Notes: generated by a model from the sequence alone, not told the origin. DNA of 64,000 nt from Streptomyces sp. NBC_00414 (GCF_036038375.1 NZ_CP107935.1:2976001-3040000); one strand, 5' to 3'; shown: positions 1-8,570, counted from the first letter of the stretch. Translations and numbers: made by a program.

Positions 1-2665
1 CCGCGAGCCCGAAGGAGAGCACCGCCCCGGCCGCCGGGTCGATGACCGCCCGGACGACCGTGTCGACGCCGCGCGGTGCCATGGCCTGTACCACCGGGCG
101 CAGTTCCTCGGGCTGCCCGAAGAGGCTGGTCAACTCGGCGTACGCGCGCCGCAGTTGCTCCTCGTCCGCCAGGTCGAGGCGGACGCCGCCCAGGTCGGCG
201 CGGTGTCGCAGGTGCGGGGCGGTGGTCTTCAGCGCCACGGGGTAGCCGAGACGCTGCGCGGCGGCCACCGCTTCCTCGGGCGTGGACGCGGGCAGGGCGC
301 GACGGACGTCGATGCCGTACCGGCCGAGGAGGGCGCAGGTGTCGTCGGGGCCGAGCGTGAGCCCCGCCTCGCCCGCTCCCGGTTCCGTGGAGACGGCCCC
401 TTCTCGGTCGGCTCCTTCGCCGTCGACCAGCAGGCGGTCGATCTGTTCGGCCGCGCCCTTCTCGTCGATGTCCTCGTACTCGGGCACCCGCCCCGGGTCG
501 GCGGACTCGCGCCGCCACTGGCCGTATCGCACGGCTTCCGCGAGCGCGCGCACGGCCCGCTCGGCGGCGGGGTAGGCGGGGATGAGCCGGGAGTCGACCT
601 CAGCGCTCTCCGTCCCGGCACCTCGCGTCCCGGCGCTCTCCGCCTCGGGAAGCACGGGAGCGGCTTGCGGGGCGGGGCCGGCCGGAGCTGGTGCGGTGCC
701 GACGGGCGCTGGTGTCGTGCCGGCCGGAGCTGGTGCGGCGCCTGCGGATGCCGCCGCGAGGCCTGCCGGGGCGCTGCCGGCTGCCGCGAGACCGGCCGGT
801 GCGGTGCTCGCCGCCGCGGACAGGGCCTCCGCGAGCCCGCCCAGCTCCACATGCACCACGAGAACCGGCTTGGCGGGAGCGGCAGCGGAGGCCGAACGGA
901 GGGCCTCCGCCAGAGCGGCGTCCGCCGCGGACCTCTCGCCCACCGCCGGAATCGCGGTGACCACGACGGCGTCGCAGGCGTCGTCGGCCAGCGCGTCTGC
1001 CAGCGCCGCGCGGAAGTCCTCGGCCGAGGCGCCCGTCGTCAGGTCGCGGGTCGGCTGCGGGCTCAGCCCCTGGGCGAGACACGCGTCGTACGTCAGCAGC
1101 CCGAGCGACTCGGAGTTCCCGAGGATCGCCACCCTGGGGCCCACGGGCAGGGGCTGGCGGGCCAGCAGCAGTCCCGCGTCGACCAGCTCCGTGATCGTGT
1201 CCACGCGGATGACCCCGGCCTGCCGCAGCAGGGCGGACACCGTCGCGTGCGGCAGCCGGGTGGCCCGTACGGCGTGCCCCTGGGGCGCGGCTCCGCCGTG
1301 CCGTGCGCCCTGGACGACGACCAGCGGCTTGGCCGCCGCGGTGCGCCGGGCGAGGCGGGTGAACTTGCGCGGGTTGCCGATCGATTCGAGGTACATGAGC
1401 GCGACATCGGTGTCCGGGTCGTCGTACCAGTACTGAAGGACGTCGTTGCCGGACACGTCCGCGCGGTTGCCGGAGGAGACGAAGGTCGACACGCCCGTCA
1501 CCCCGGTGACCCCGCCGCCGCGCCGGTGCAGCCGGGACAGCAGCGCGATCCCGATGGCCCCGGACTGGGCGAACAGCCCGATGCGCCCGGTGCGCGGCAT
1601 CTCCGGCGCGAGCGAGGCGTTCAGCCGGATCCGCGGGGAGGTGTTGATGACACCGAAGGCGTTCGGCCCGATGATCCGCATCCCGTACGTACGTGCCTGG
1701 CGCACGAGTTCGCGCTGGCGCTCCCTGCCCTCGGGGCCGCTCTCGGCGTATCCCGCGGAGACCACGACGAGTCCCTGCACCCCGTGCTCGCCGCACTCCG
1801 CGACTGCCTCGGGGACCCGGTCGGCCGGGACGGCGATCACGGCGAGGTCGACGGGCTCGTCGATGTCCCGCACGGAGCGGTGGGCCTGGACTCCGGCCAG
1901 CTCCTTCTCCTGAAGTGCGCCGTTCACCGCGTACAGGCGCCCGGTGAACCCCGCGTCCCGCAGGTTCTCCAGGATGCTGCGGCCCACTCCCCCGGGTGTG
2001 CGGCCCGCTCCGACCACCGCGACCGAGCCGGGCGCGAGGAGCCGGGCCACGGAGCGGCCCTCCGCCCGCTGCTCCCGCGCGCGCTGCACGGCGAGCGAAC
2101 GGTCGGTGGGCTCCAGGTCGAACTCCAGGCGTACGACGCCGTCCTCGAAGCTGCGCTTCTGCTGGTACCCGGCGTCCGTGAAAACCTTGATCATCTTGCT
2201 GTTGGCGGGCAGTACCTCGGCGGCGAAACGGCGGATGCCGCGCTCACGGGCGACGGCCGCGATGTGTTCGAGCAGGGCGGAGGCCACGCCACGTCCCTGA
2301 TGGGCGTCCTGCACGAGGAAAGCGACCTCCGCCTCGTCCGCGGGGGCGGAGGCGGGCATCCCGGAGGCGTTGATGCGGTCGTAGCGTACGGTGGCGATGA
2401 ATTCGCCGCCGACAGTGGCCGCGAGTCCCACCCGGTCCACGAAGTCGTGGTGGGTGAAGCGGTGGACGTCCTTGGCGGACAGGCGCGGGTACGGCGCGAA
2501 GAAGCGGTAGTACTTCGACTCGGCGGACACCTGCTCGTAGAAGCTGACGAGGCGGTCGGCGTCGTCGGCCGCGATGGGCCGGACGCGCGCGGTGCCGCCG
2601 TCGCGCAGGACGACGTCCGCCTCCCAGTGGGCGGGGTACTCGTGCCGGTCCGACGGGGTCTGCAT
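1..2665 (-). CDS. GNAT / acyl-CoA ligase (NDP-forming) fusion, PatA-like protein acetyltransferase (3' end outside window)
   Basis: 888 residues are visible; the C-terminus lies beyond base 1. Residues about 15-185 form a GNAT domain with the acetyl-CoA loop QGRGVAS at 123-129. From about 207 an NDP-forming acyl-CoA synthetase begins with a CoA-binding Rossmann start (SVAVVGAG), followed by the ligase subdomain, an Ala/Pro-rich linker (about 640-680) and the first part of an ATP-grasp domain (YGIDVRRALPAS, then YPVALKT). Known family: S. lividans PatA, which acetylates acyl-CoA synthetases on lysine, has this N-terminal GNAT order, unlike the C-terminal GNAT of enterobacterial Pat. The ATG at 2665 is the only good start before the GNAT domain; it has no clear Shine-Dalgarno. 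It is divergent from ptsH. Protein-acetylating function is inferred from architecture. Confidence 0.88.
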   Translation of the reverse strand, partial: MQTPSDRHEYPAHWEADVVLRDGGTARVRPIAADDADRLVSFYEQVSAESKYYRFFAPYPRLSAKDVHRFTHHDFVDRVGLAATVGGEFIATVRYDRINASGMPASAPADEAEVAFLVQDAHQGRGVASALLEHIAAVARERGIRRFAAEVLPANSKMIKVFTDAGYQQKRSFEDGVVRLEFDLEPTDRSLAVQRAREQRAEGRSVARLLAPGSVAVVGAGRTPGGVGRSILENLRDAGFTGRLYAVNGALQEKELAGVQAHRSVRDIDEPVDLAVIAVPADRVPEAVAECGEHGVQGLVVVSAGYAESGPEGRERQRELVRQARTYGMRIIGPNAFGVINTSPRIRLNASLAPEMPRTGRIGLFAQSGAIGIALLSRLHRRGGGVTGVTGVSTFVSSGNRADVSGNDVLQYWYDDPDTDVALMYLESIGNPRKFTRLARRTAAAKPLVVVQGARHGGAAPQGHAVRATRLPHATVSALLRQAGVIRVDTITELVDAGLLLARQPLPVGPRVAILGNSESLGLLTYDACLAQGLSPQPTRDLTTGASAEDFRAALADALADDACDAVVVTAIPAVGERSAADAALAEALRSASAAAPAKPVLVVHVELGGLAEALSAAASTAPAGLAAAGSAPAGLAAASAGAAPAPAGTTPAPVGTAPAPAGPAPQAAPVLPEAESAGTRGAGTESAEVDSRLIPAYPAAERAVRALAEAVRYGQWRRESADPGRVPEYEDIDEKGAAEQIDRLLVDGEGADREGAVSTEPGAGEAGLTLGPDDTCALLGRYGIDVRRALPASTPEEAVAAAQRLGYPVALKTTAPHLRHRADLGGVRLDLADEEQLRRAYAELTSLFGQPEELRPVVQAMAPRGVDTVVRAVIDPAAGAVLSFGLA
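680..742. repeat. three 21-bp tandem repeats in the acetyltransferase linker
   Basis: Three consecutive 21-bp units (680-700, 701-721, 722-742). Units 1 and 3 differ by about one base and unit 2 is diverged. They encode an Ala/Pro/Gly heptad in the linker between the ligase and ATP-grasp parts, so copy number changes would keep frame. Confidence 0.7.
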
Positions 2666-2790
2666 GGGGCCCAGAGTACGACTCGGGTCCGACAACGGCG
2701 GGCTCGCGTCCGGCGGGGGCCCGGGGCAGTCTTGGGGAACCCGGCCGGCCGGGTCCGCACCCACGCAGGGCACGCTCCACCGTATGGAAC

Positions 2791-2806
2791 ACTGGTCTAG
2801 ACAACC
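2791..2806. promoter_or_regulatory. DasR response element (dre) upstream of ptsH
   Basis: The 16-mer ACTGGTCTAGACAACC matches 14 of 16 positions of the DasR consensus ACTGGTCTAGACCACT, including the central TGGTCTAGAC. It lies 26 bp before the ptsH start. DasR is known to control pts genes in response to N-acetylglucosamine metabolism; binding here is inferred from the match. Confidence 0.82.
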
Positions 2807-2832
2807 GTGAGACACCTGAAGGGCAGCATCAC

Positions 2833-3114
2833 ATGGCTGAGCGCCGCGTCAACGTCGGCTGGGCCGAGGGCCTGCACGCCCGTCCCGCCTCCATCTTCGT
2901 CCGGGCGGCCACGGCCACCGGTGTCCCCGTGACGATCGCCAAGGCCGACGGCAATCCCGTCAACGCCGCTTCCATGCTCGCGGTCCTCGGCCTGGGCGCC
3001 CAGGGCGGCGAGGAGATCGTCCTGGCCTCCGACGCCGAGGGCGCGGACGCCGGGCTCGACCGCCTGGCGAAGCTGGTCGCCGAGGGTCTCGACGAGCTCC
3101 CCGAGACGGTCTGA
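2833..3114 (+). CDS. ptsH: HPr, phosphocarrier protein of the PTS
   Basis: A 93-residue protein of usual HPr size. The active-site motif GLHARPAS places the phosphoryl-accepting histidine at His15, and Ser47 is also present (AASML). HPr passes phosphate from enzyme I to IIA domains; in Streptomyces this serves N-acetylglucosamine and fructose uptake. The ATG at 2833 follows a GAAGGG-type ribosome site. The gene stands alone between a dre operator and a perfect terminator hairpin, so it is probably monocistronic and DasR-controlled. No HPr-kinase gene is seen nearby, so a role for Ser47 is not implied. Confidence 0.96.
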   Translation: MAERRVNVGWAEGLHARPASIFVRAATATGVPVTIAKADGNPVNAASMLAVLGLGAQGGEEIVLASDAEGADAGLDRLAKLVAEGLDELPETV

Positions 3115-3130
3115 CCTCCCGGACCCCGTA

Positions 3131-3178
3131 CGGCGGAGCCGCGTCACCCACACCCCGGGGGACGCGGCTCCGCCGTTT
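3131..3178 (+). terminator. rho-independent terminator after ptsH
   Basis: Perfect 15-bp stem (3131-3145 with 3161-3175), 15-nt loop, then TTT. It is 16 bp after the ptsH stop. Confidence 0.85.
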
Positions 3179-3392
3179 GCGCGTACGGGACCGACGGGCC
3201 GGAGTCGCCCCCGGGGGCTCCCCCGCGACGAAGATTTCCCAGCGGGGCGGGAGCCGTGTTTTTCACACGGGACCGGCGCGGCAATTTCCGTGCATACAGA
3301 AATTGCGCGCTCCGCAGTTCCGGGCACGCAGAATAAAAGGGCACCAGAAATAGGAACCTGCCGAATATCCCTCTTTGTATACGGTGCTTCTG

Positions 3393-4085
3393 TTAATGCC
3401 GCAGGCCCGCTGTGTTTACGGGATGTTGCGAAGTCCTCACACGTTCGACGCGGTCCGCGCCGGGAAAGCGCAGCCGGTGCGCGGAGGTCGCCCGCTCCGT
3501 GTGCAACGCCGTGATCGACCGGGCCCGGTCACTGTCACCGCGGGCCACGGCGTCCACGATGGCCCCGTGCTCGGTCCAGGACTCGGCGGGGTGCGCGGGC
3601 GCCTCGACCGAGTACATCCAGGCGATCTTGTGCCGCAGCTGACCGAGCGTCGAGGTCAGCGCCGGGCTGCCCGAGGCCTGCGCGAGCGTCTCGTGGAACC
3701 AGCCGCCGAGTGAGCGCAGATCCTCGCTGTTGCCCCGCCTGGCCCGCTCCTGACCGAGTCTGACCAGGCCGCGCAGCACCTTGAGATGGGCCTCGGTACG
3801 TCGCTGGGCGGCCCGGGCGGCGCCCAGCGGCTCCAGCAGCACACGCATCTCCAGGAGGTCGGCGGCCTCCTGCTCCGTCGGTTCGGCGACGCACGCGCCC
3901 GCGTGCCGGCGGGTGACCACGAAGCCCTCCGCCTCCAGGGTGCGCAGCGCCTCGCGCACGGGGACCCGCGAGACGCCGTAGCGGCGCGCGAGCAGTTCTT
4001 CGGTGAGCCGGCTGCCGCGCCCGTAGACACCCGCGACGATGTCGTCACGGATCGCCGTGCATACCGAGCGCGCGGGAATACGCAT
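3393..4085 (-). CDS. GntR-family regulator, FCD (FadR) subgroup
   Basis: 230 residues. A winged helix at about 8-75 contains the GntR pattern RRYGVSRVPVREALRTLEAEGFV, interrupted here only for description, followed by a helical FCD effector domain (about 80-215) with the metal/ligand residues typical of the class (EMRVLLEPLGAA, then WFHETLAQASG). The ATG at 4085 has a GGAGG 8 bp upstream. FCD regulators usually sense organic acids or sugar acids. The gene is convergent with ptsH and followed by nothing on its strand, so its targets are not indicated by neighbours. The C-terminal tail of about 20 residues is not part of the fold. Confidence 0.88.
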   Translation of the reverse strand: MRIPARSVCTAIRDDIVAGVYGRGSRLTEELLARRYGVSRVPVREALRTLEAEGFVVTRRHAGACVAEPTEQEAADLLEMRVLLEPLGAARAAQRRTEAHLKVLRGLVRLGQERARRGNSEDLRSLGGWFHETLAQASGSPALTSTLGQLRHKIAWMYSVEAPAHPAESWTEHGAIVDAVARGDSDRARSITALHTERATSAHRLRFPGADRVERVRTSQHPVNTAGLRH

Positions 4086-4294
4086 GACCGAACCTCCGCC
4101 TTAATCCCCGCGAAACGCGGTCGATTGACGCTTGTTCGGTGACTCTATTGCAGAGAACGGGAAATTCCGAAGGCAGCCGGGAATCCATGGATATTTTTTG
4201 GACACACCACGTCTCCGAACAGGCAGTCGTCCGGTGCGGAAGTGACCGGAAGCGGTCGTACGGGTACCTACGGGCCCATCTGAGGCGACGGGAT

Positions 4295-4335
4295 CGCGCG
4301 AAGGCCCCGGCTCGGTGAGCCGGGGCCTTCGCGCG
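4295..4335 (-). terminator. terminator after the M23 peptidase gene
   Basis: Perfect 19-bp stem (4295-4313 with 4317-4335) and a 3-nt loop, 38 bp past the peptidase stop. There is no U-tract, as is common in Streptomyces. Confidence 0.82.
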
Positions 4336-4373
4336 GATGCGGTGCTGTACGTCCGTACAGAGATGCCGTGCGG

Positions 4374-5159
4374 TCAGACGTTGACGCCGTGCCCGCGGAG
4401 GTACGCGACGGGGTCCATGTCGGATCCGTACTCCGCGGTCGTCCGCGCCTCGAAGTGCAGGTGCGCCCCCGTGACGTTGCCGGTCGCCCCGGAGAGGGCT
4501 ATCTGCTGCCCCGGAGTGACCGTCTGGCCGACCGAGACACCGATGGACGAGAGGTGCCCGTACTGGGTGTACGTGCCGTCGGTCATCTTGATGACGACCT
4601 GGTTGCCGTACGAGCCGCCCCAGCCTGCCTCCACGACGGTGCCGGAGCCCACCGCGTGGACGGCGGTGCCGCTGGCGGCGTGGAAGTCGATGCCGGTGTG
4701 GCTGCCGGAGGACCAGATGCCGCCGCCGGCCTGGTAAGAGGTCGAGACGTACGAGCCGGCGATCGGCGCGGTGTAGGCGTTGAGGCGCTTGCGCTCCTTC
4801 TCGCGGGCCGCGCGGGCCTCGGCCTCGCGCTCCTTCTCGGCCCTCGCCTTGGCCTTGGCCGCGGCCTCCTCGGCGCGCTTCTTCGCGGCGGCCTCGGCCT
4901 TCTCGCGGGCCGCGTCCTGCTCGGCGGCCTGCCGCTGGGCGGCGGCCTGGGCGTCGATCTCGTGGGCGACCGAGTCACCCATGGTGACGGCCCGGAGGGG
5001 GCCGGTCTGCTCGATCTCGCTCTCGGCGGCGAACGCCGGGGCGGCCAGTGTGCCCACGACACCGGTGGTGGCCAGGGCTGCGACGCCGACGGTCCTGCGG
5101 GTCGTGCGCGTCATGCGGCTGGGAAGACGGTGCTTCCCCGTGGCGCGGGTGAACGCCAT
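4374..5159 (-). CDS. secreted M23-family (LytM-type) peptidoglycan endopeptidase
   Basis: 261 residues. A basic N-terminus and hydrophobic stretch (about 21-44, ending AFA-A) make a Sec signal peptide. Residues 65-127 are an Ala/Glu/Lys/Arg coiled coil. A C-terminal M23 domain (about 128-255) has the zinc ligands H154xxxD158 (SHTGID) and H235 of HLHFE, plus the usual catalytic His in YGHLSS. The enzyme should cut cross-linking peptides in the cell wall. The gene is alone between a terminator and a ydaO-type riboswitch leader, which fits the known c-di-AMP control of wall hydrolases in Streptomyces. Start: the ATG at 5159 directly follows the leader. Confidence 0.93.
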   Translation of the reverse strand: MAFTRATGKHRLPSRMTRTTRRTVGVAALATTGVVGTLAAPAFAAESEIEQTGPLRAVTMGDSVAHEIDAQAAAQRQAAEQDAAREKAEAAAKKRAEEAAAKAKARAEKEREAEARAAREKERKRLNAYTAPIAGSYVSTSYQAGGGIWSSGSHTGIDFHAASGTAVHAVGSGTVVEAGWGGSYGNQVVIKMTDGTYTQYGHLSSIGVSVGQTVTPGQQIALSGATGNVTGAHLHFEARTTAEYGSDMDPVAYLRGHGVNV

Positions 5160-5177
5160 GAAGTGGCTGGTCCTTTC

Positions 5178-5322
5178 CTTCCTTCTCGCCTACCGGGTTA
5201 GCTGACGGGTTCGGAGCAGGAAGGTCTCCTACGGACCCCCTTCGGGAAGGGCGTCCGATTCACCCCAGGGACGTGGGTCCCCGGCTCCCCTGGCTCGCGC
5301 CATGCGGGGACTCGGCGATGAC
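5178..5322 (-). promoter_or_regulatory. ydaO/yuaA-type c-di-AMP riboswitch in the M23 peptidase leader
   Basis: Read on the minus strand the leader shows the conserved ydaO blocks in order: GCCGAGTCCCCGC, a GGGGAGCCGGGGACCCA segment, GGGGTGAATC, a small hairpin, AGGAGACCTTCCTGCTCCG, then GCTAACCCGGTAGGCG and GAAGGAAGG just before the start codon. The order, spacing and gene context (secreted wall hydrolase) match the known Streptomyces examples, in which c-di-AMP lowers expression. Exact ends are estimates. Confidence 0.88.
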
Positions 5323-5519
5323 TGTCCGGTGCCGCGGACGCGGCGCAGTGCCTGACGAACAGCCGGACCGACGCTAAGCGGCGCCTCTTTCAATAGACAA
5401 ACGGATCAACACTTTTGTAGCGCACGCCACAGGGCAGACAGGCAACCTCTCCACCAATACGGGCAACTTCCGCCTCAATGCAGACAATCAGGGAGGAAGG
5501 CGGTACGGGCAGCAGTATG

Positions 5520-5558
5520 AAAAAGGGGCCCGGGCGACTCGTCGGTCACCCGGGCCCC
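5520..5558 (-). terminator. terminator after the M16 peptidase operon
   Basis: A 10-bp perfect GC stem (5549-5558 with 5525-5534) is followed on the minus strand by TTTTT. It begins 16 bp after the stop of the second peptidase gene. Confidence 0.88.
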
Positions 5559-5573
5559 ACCTGCTGCCAGTAC

Positions 5574-6962
5574 CTACTCCGGTGCCACGACGCTGACTTC
5601 GCCGATTCCGAGGGCCCTGACGGGCCCCTCGATCTGCGCGGCGTCACCGACGAGGACGGTCACCAGACGGTCCACCGGGAAGGCGTTCACGGCGGCCGCG
5701 GTGGCCTCCACGGTGCCGGTGGCGGCGAGCTGCTTGTACAGCGTCGCCTGGAAGTCGTCCGGCAGGTGCTGCTCGACCTGGTCGGCCAGCGTGCCCGCGA
5801 CGGCGCCCGCGGTCTCGTACTTCAGGGGCGCCACCCCCACCAGGTTCTGCACGGCGACGTCACGCTCGGCGTCCGTCAGACCCCCGGCGGCGAGGGTGCG
5901 CAGCACCTTCCAGAGGTCGTCGAGCGCCGGGCCGGTGTTCGGGGTGTCCACCGAGCCGCTGATGGCGAGCATCGAGATGCCCGTCCCGTCCGGGGCGGAG
6001 CGCAGAACCTGGCCGAACGCCCGCACGCCGTAGGTGTATCCCTTCTCCTCGCGCAGGACACGGTCCAGGCGGGAGGTGAGGGTGCCACCGAGGCAGTACG
6101 TGCCGAGCACCTGGGCGGGCCACACACGGTCGTGCCGGTCCGCGCCGACGCGGCCGATGAGCAGCTGCGTCTGGACGGCTCCGGGACGGTCGACGATGAT
6201 CACCCGGCCGGTGTCGTCGGCGGTCACCGAGGGCACGGGACGCGACTCGGCCTGCGATCCGGTCCAGGTGCCGAGCGTGTCCCCGAGCAGCGCGTCGAGG
6301 TCGACGTCGGTGAGGTCTCCGACGACGACCGCGGTGGCCGTGGCGGGGCGTACGTGCTTCTCGTAGAAGGCGCGTACGGCCGCCGAGTCGATCGCGGTGA
6401 CCGTCTCCTCGGTGCCCTGGCGCGGGCGCGACATCCGGGAGTCCGCCGGGAAGAGCTGCCGGGACAGCTCCTTGGCGGCCCGCCGGGCCGGGTTGGCGGT
6501 CTCGTGCGGGATCTCGTCGAGCCGGTTGCGCACCAGCCGCTCGATCTCGCCGTCCTCGAACGCGGGCGCCCTGAGCGCGTCGGCGAGCAGGCCGAGCGCC
6601 TTGGGCAGCCGGGAGACGGGGACTTCGAGGCTGAGCCGTACGCCGGGGTGGTCGGCGTGCGCGTCCAGGGTGGCGCCGCAGCGCTCCAGCTCGGCGGCGA
6701 ACTCCTCGGCGGAGTGCTTGTCGGTGCCCTCCGAGAAGGCTCGCGCCATGATCGTGGCGATGCCGTCCAGGCCCTTCGGCTCCGCCTCCAGCGGGGCGTC
6801 CAGGATCACCTCCACGGCGACGACCTGCTGGCCGGGGCGGTGGCAGCGCAACAGCGTCAGGCCGTTGCCGAGGGTGCCGCGCTCGGGCGCGGGGAAGGCC
6901 CAGGGCCTGGCCTCGCCGGCCTGGGGCTGCGGGTGGAACTCCATCGTGGCGAGCTCGGTCAC
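5574..6962 (-). CDS. M16-family peptidase subunit, non-catalytic
   Basis: 462 residues with the two-lobed M16 fold. The HxxEH zinc motif is missing from the N-terminal half. The C-terminal half keeps the substrate-contact motif: Gly-rich GGTLTSRL followed by REEKGYTYG, with the Arg/Tyr pair. In M16B enzymes such a partner pairs with a catalytic subunit to form the closed chamber. Its start overlaps the stop of the upstream catalytic gene by 4 bp (ATGA), so the two are translationally coupled. It is the last gene of the operon before a strong terminator. Substrate unknown. Confidence 0.92.
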   Translation of the reverse strand: MTELATMEFHPQPQAGEARPWAFPAPERGTLGNGLTLLRCHRPGQQVVAVEVILDAPLEAEPKGLDGIATIMARAFSEGTDKHSAEEFAAELERCGATLDAHADHPGVRLSLEVPVSRLPKALGLLADALRAPAFEDGEIERLVRNRLDEIPHETANPARRAAKELSRQLFPADSRMSRPRQGTEETVTAIDSAAVRAFYEKHVRPATATAVVVGDLTDVDLDALLGDTLGTWTGSQAESRPVPSVTADDTGRVIIVDRPGAVQTQLLIGRVGADRHDRVWPAQVLGTYCLGGTLTSRLDRVLREEKGYTYGVRAFGQVLRSAPDGTGISMLAISGSVDTPNTGPALDDLWKVLRTLAAGGLTDAERDVAVQNLVGVAPLKYETAGAVAGTLADQVEQHLPDDFQATLYKQLAATGTVEATAAAVNAFPVDRLVTVLVGDAAQIEGPVRALGIGEVSVVAPE

Positions 6963-8329
6963 TTGGCCGCCTCCTCGTCGGTGTTGTCAGCGGCGGCGTC
7001 GGTCCCGGGGGCGTCGGTCTCCTCGGCGGCGACCGGCTCGTAGACCAGCACCGCGCGGTTGTCGGGGCGCAGGCGGGCCTTGGCGACCTCCTGGACCTCC
7101 TCCGCGGTGATGTCGAGGACGCGCTGGACGGCGGTCAGGGCGAGCTGGGGGTCGCCGAACAGGACCGCGTACCGGCACAGTTCGTCGGCGCGGCCCGCGA
7201 CCGTGCCGAGCCGGTCCAGCCACTCGCGCTCCAACTGGGCCTGGGCGCGCTCCATCTCCTCGGCCGTGGGGCCCTCCGCGGCGAACCGGGCGAGCTCCTC
7301 GTCGACGGCGGCCTCGATGACCGGGACCTCGACGTCACCGGAAGTCTTCACGTCGAGCCACCCCAGGGAGGGCGCTCCGGAGAGACGCAGCAGGCCGAAC
7401 CCGGCCGCGACGGCGGTGCGGTCGCGGCGTACGAGCCGGTTGTAGAGCCGGGACGACTCGCCGCCGCCGAGGACGGTCAGGGCGAGGTCGGCCGCGTCGG
7501 ACGCGCGCGTGCCGTCCTCCGGCAGCCGGTAGGCGGCCATCAGCGCGCGCGCCGGGACCTCCTCCTCGACGACCTCGCGCAGCTGCCCGCCCATGGTCTC
7601 CGGGAGCGAGCCGTCGCGCGGGGCGGGCTTTCCGTCATGGCCCGCGACGGAACCGAAGTACTTCTCGACCCAGGCGAGCGTCTGCTCCGGGTCGATGTCA
7701 CCGACGACCGACAGCACCGCGTTGTTGGGCGCGTAGTAGGTGCGGAAGAAAGCGCGCGCGTCCTCAAGGGTGGCCGCGTCCAGGTCCGCCATCGACCCGA
7801 TCGGGGTGTGGTGGTAGGGGTGGCCCTCCGGATAGGCGAGGGCGGTCAGCTTCTCGAAAGCGGTGCCGTAGGGGACGTTGTCGTAGCGCTGCCTGCGCTC
7901 GTTCTTGACGACGTCCCGCTGGTTCTCCATCGACTCTTCGTCGAGCGCGGCGAGCAGGGAGCCCATGCGGTCGGCCTCCAGCCAGAGGGCGAGCTCCAGC
8001 TGGTGCGTCGGCATGGTCTCGAAATAGTTGGTCCGCTCGAAACTCGTCGTCCCGTTGAGCGAACCGCCCGCTCCCTGGACCAGCTCGAAGTGACCGTTGC
8101 CCTTCACCTGGCCGGACCCCTGGAACATCAGGTGCTCGAAGAGGTGGGCGAGCCCGGTACGGCCCTTGACCTCGTGACGCGAGCCGACGTCGTACCAGAG
8201 GCACACCGCCGCGACCGGGGTGAGGTGGTCCTCGGAGAGCACCACACGCAGGCCGTTGGCCAGGCGGTGCTCGGTCGCTGTCAGGCCGCCGGAACCGGCC
8301 TCGGCTGTGGCCGTGTGACCCATGGGCAT
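6959..8329 (-). CDS. M16-family zinc metallopeptidase, catalytic subunit
   Basis: 456 residues. The inverted zinc motif H62LFEH66 is present (AHLFEHLMF), with the third ligand Glu144 in VVKNERR, 78 residues later as the family requires. The C-terminal lobe is the usual M16C-type domain, and the last 25 residues are an Asp/Glu/Ala tail. No signal peptide is visible, so the peptidase probably works in the cytoplasm on short peptides or targeting sequences. The ATG at 8329 has GAAGGGA about 6 bp upstream. First gene of a two-gene operon. Confidence 0.94.
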   Translation of the reverse strand: MPMGHTATAEAGSGGLTATEHRLANGLRVVLSEDHLTPVAAVCLWYDVGSRHEVKGRTGLAHLFEHLMFQGSGQVKGNGHFELVQGAGGSLNGTTSFERTNYFETMPTHQLELALWLEADRMGSLLAALDEESMENQRDVVKNERRQRYDNVPYGTAFEKLTALAYPEGHPYHHTPIGSMADLDAATLEDARAFFRTYYAPNNAVLSVVGDIDPEQTLAWVEKYFGSVAGHDGKPAPRDGSLPETMGGQLREVVEEEVPARALMAAYRLPEDGTRASDAADLALTVLGGGESSRLYNRLVRRDRTAVAAGFGLLRLSGAPSLGWLDVKTSGDVEVPVIEAAVDEELARFAAEGPTAEEMERAQAQLEREWLDRLGTVAGRADELCRYAVLFGDPQLALTAVQRVLDITAEEVQEVAKARLRPDNRAVLVYEPVAAEETDAPGTDAAADNTDEEAAK

Positions 8330-8538
8330 GTACGTCCCTTCGATCGCGGAAAACTGCTGAATTCCTGCTAGTCATGCCACTGTATGCAAGCGCGCGGACG
8401 GCTGGCGAAGTTCCCGCGTCGAGTACGCCGAGAGCGAGCACCGGGCCGCCCGCGGGATCCCGCGCGACCGCGCGGGCAGCACAGGCCCGGCCCGACGACG
8501 CTCCCACCGGCAGCCGACCCGGCCAGGGGCGCTCCCCC

Positions 8539-8570
8539 AAGGGCGCGGGGAACTGCGCGACCAGCCCCGA
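8539..8570. repeat. dispersed Streptomyces intergenic repeat
   Basis: The core GCGCGGGGAACTGCGCGACC followed by AGCCCC is a sequence I recognise as recurring many times between genes in Streptomyces chromosomes. It can fold by pairing GCGCG with CGCGC-type ends. Function is unknown. Confidence 0.6.

Noticed and set aside
155..2800. 881-codon ORF on the plus strand
   Set aside because: Antisense shadow of the GNAT/ligase gene; the protein is Arg/Gly-rich without a fold, while the minus strand shows conserved motifs.
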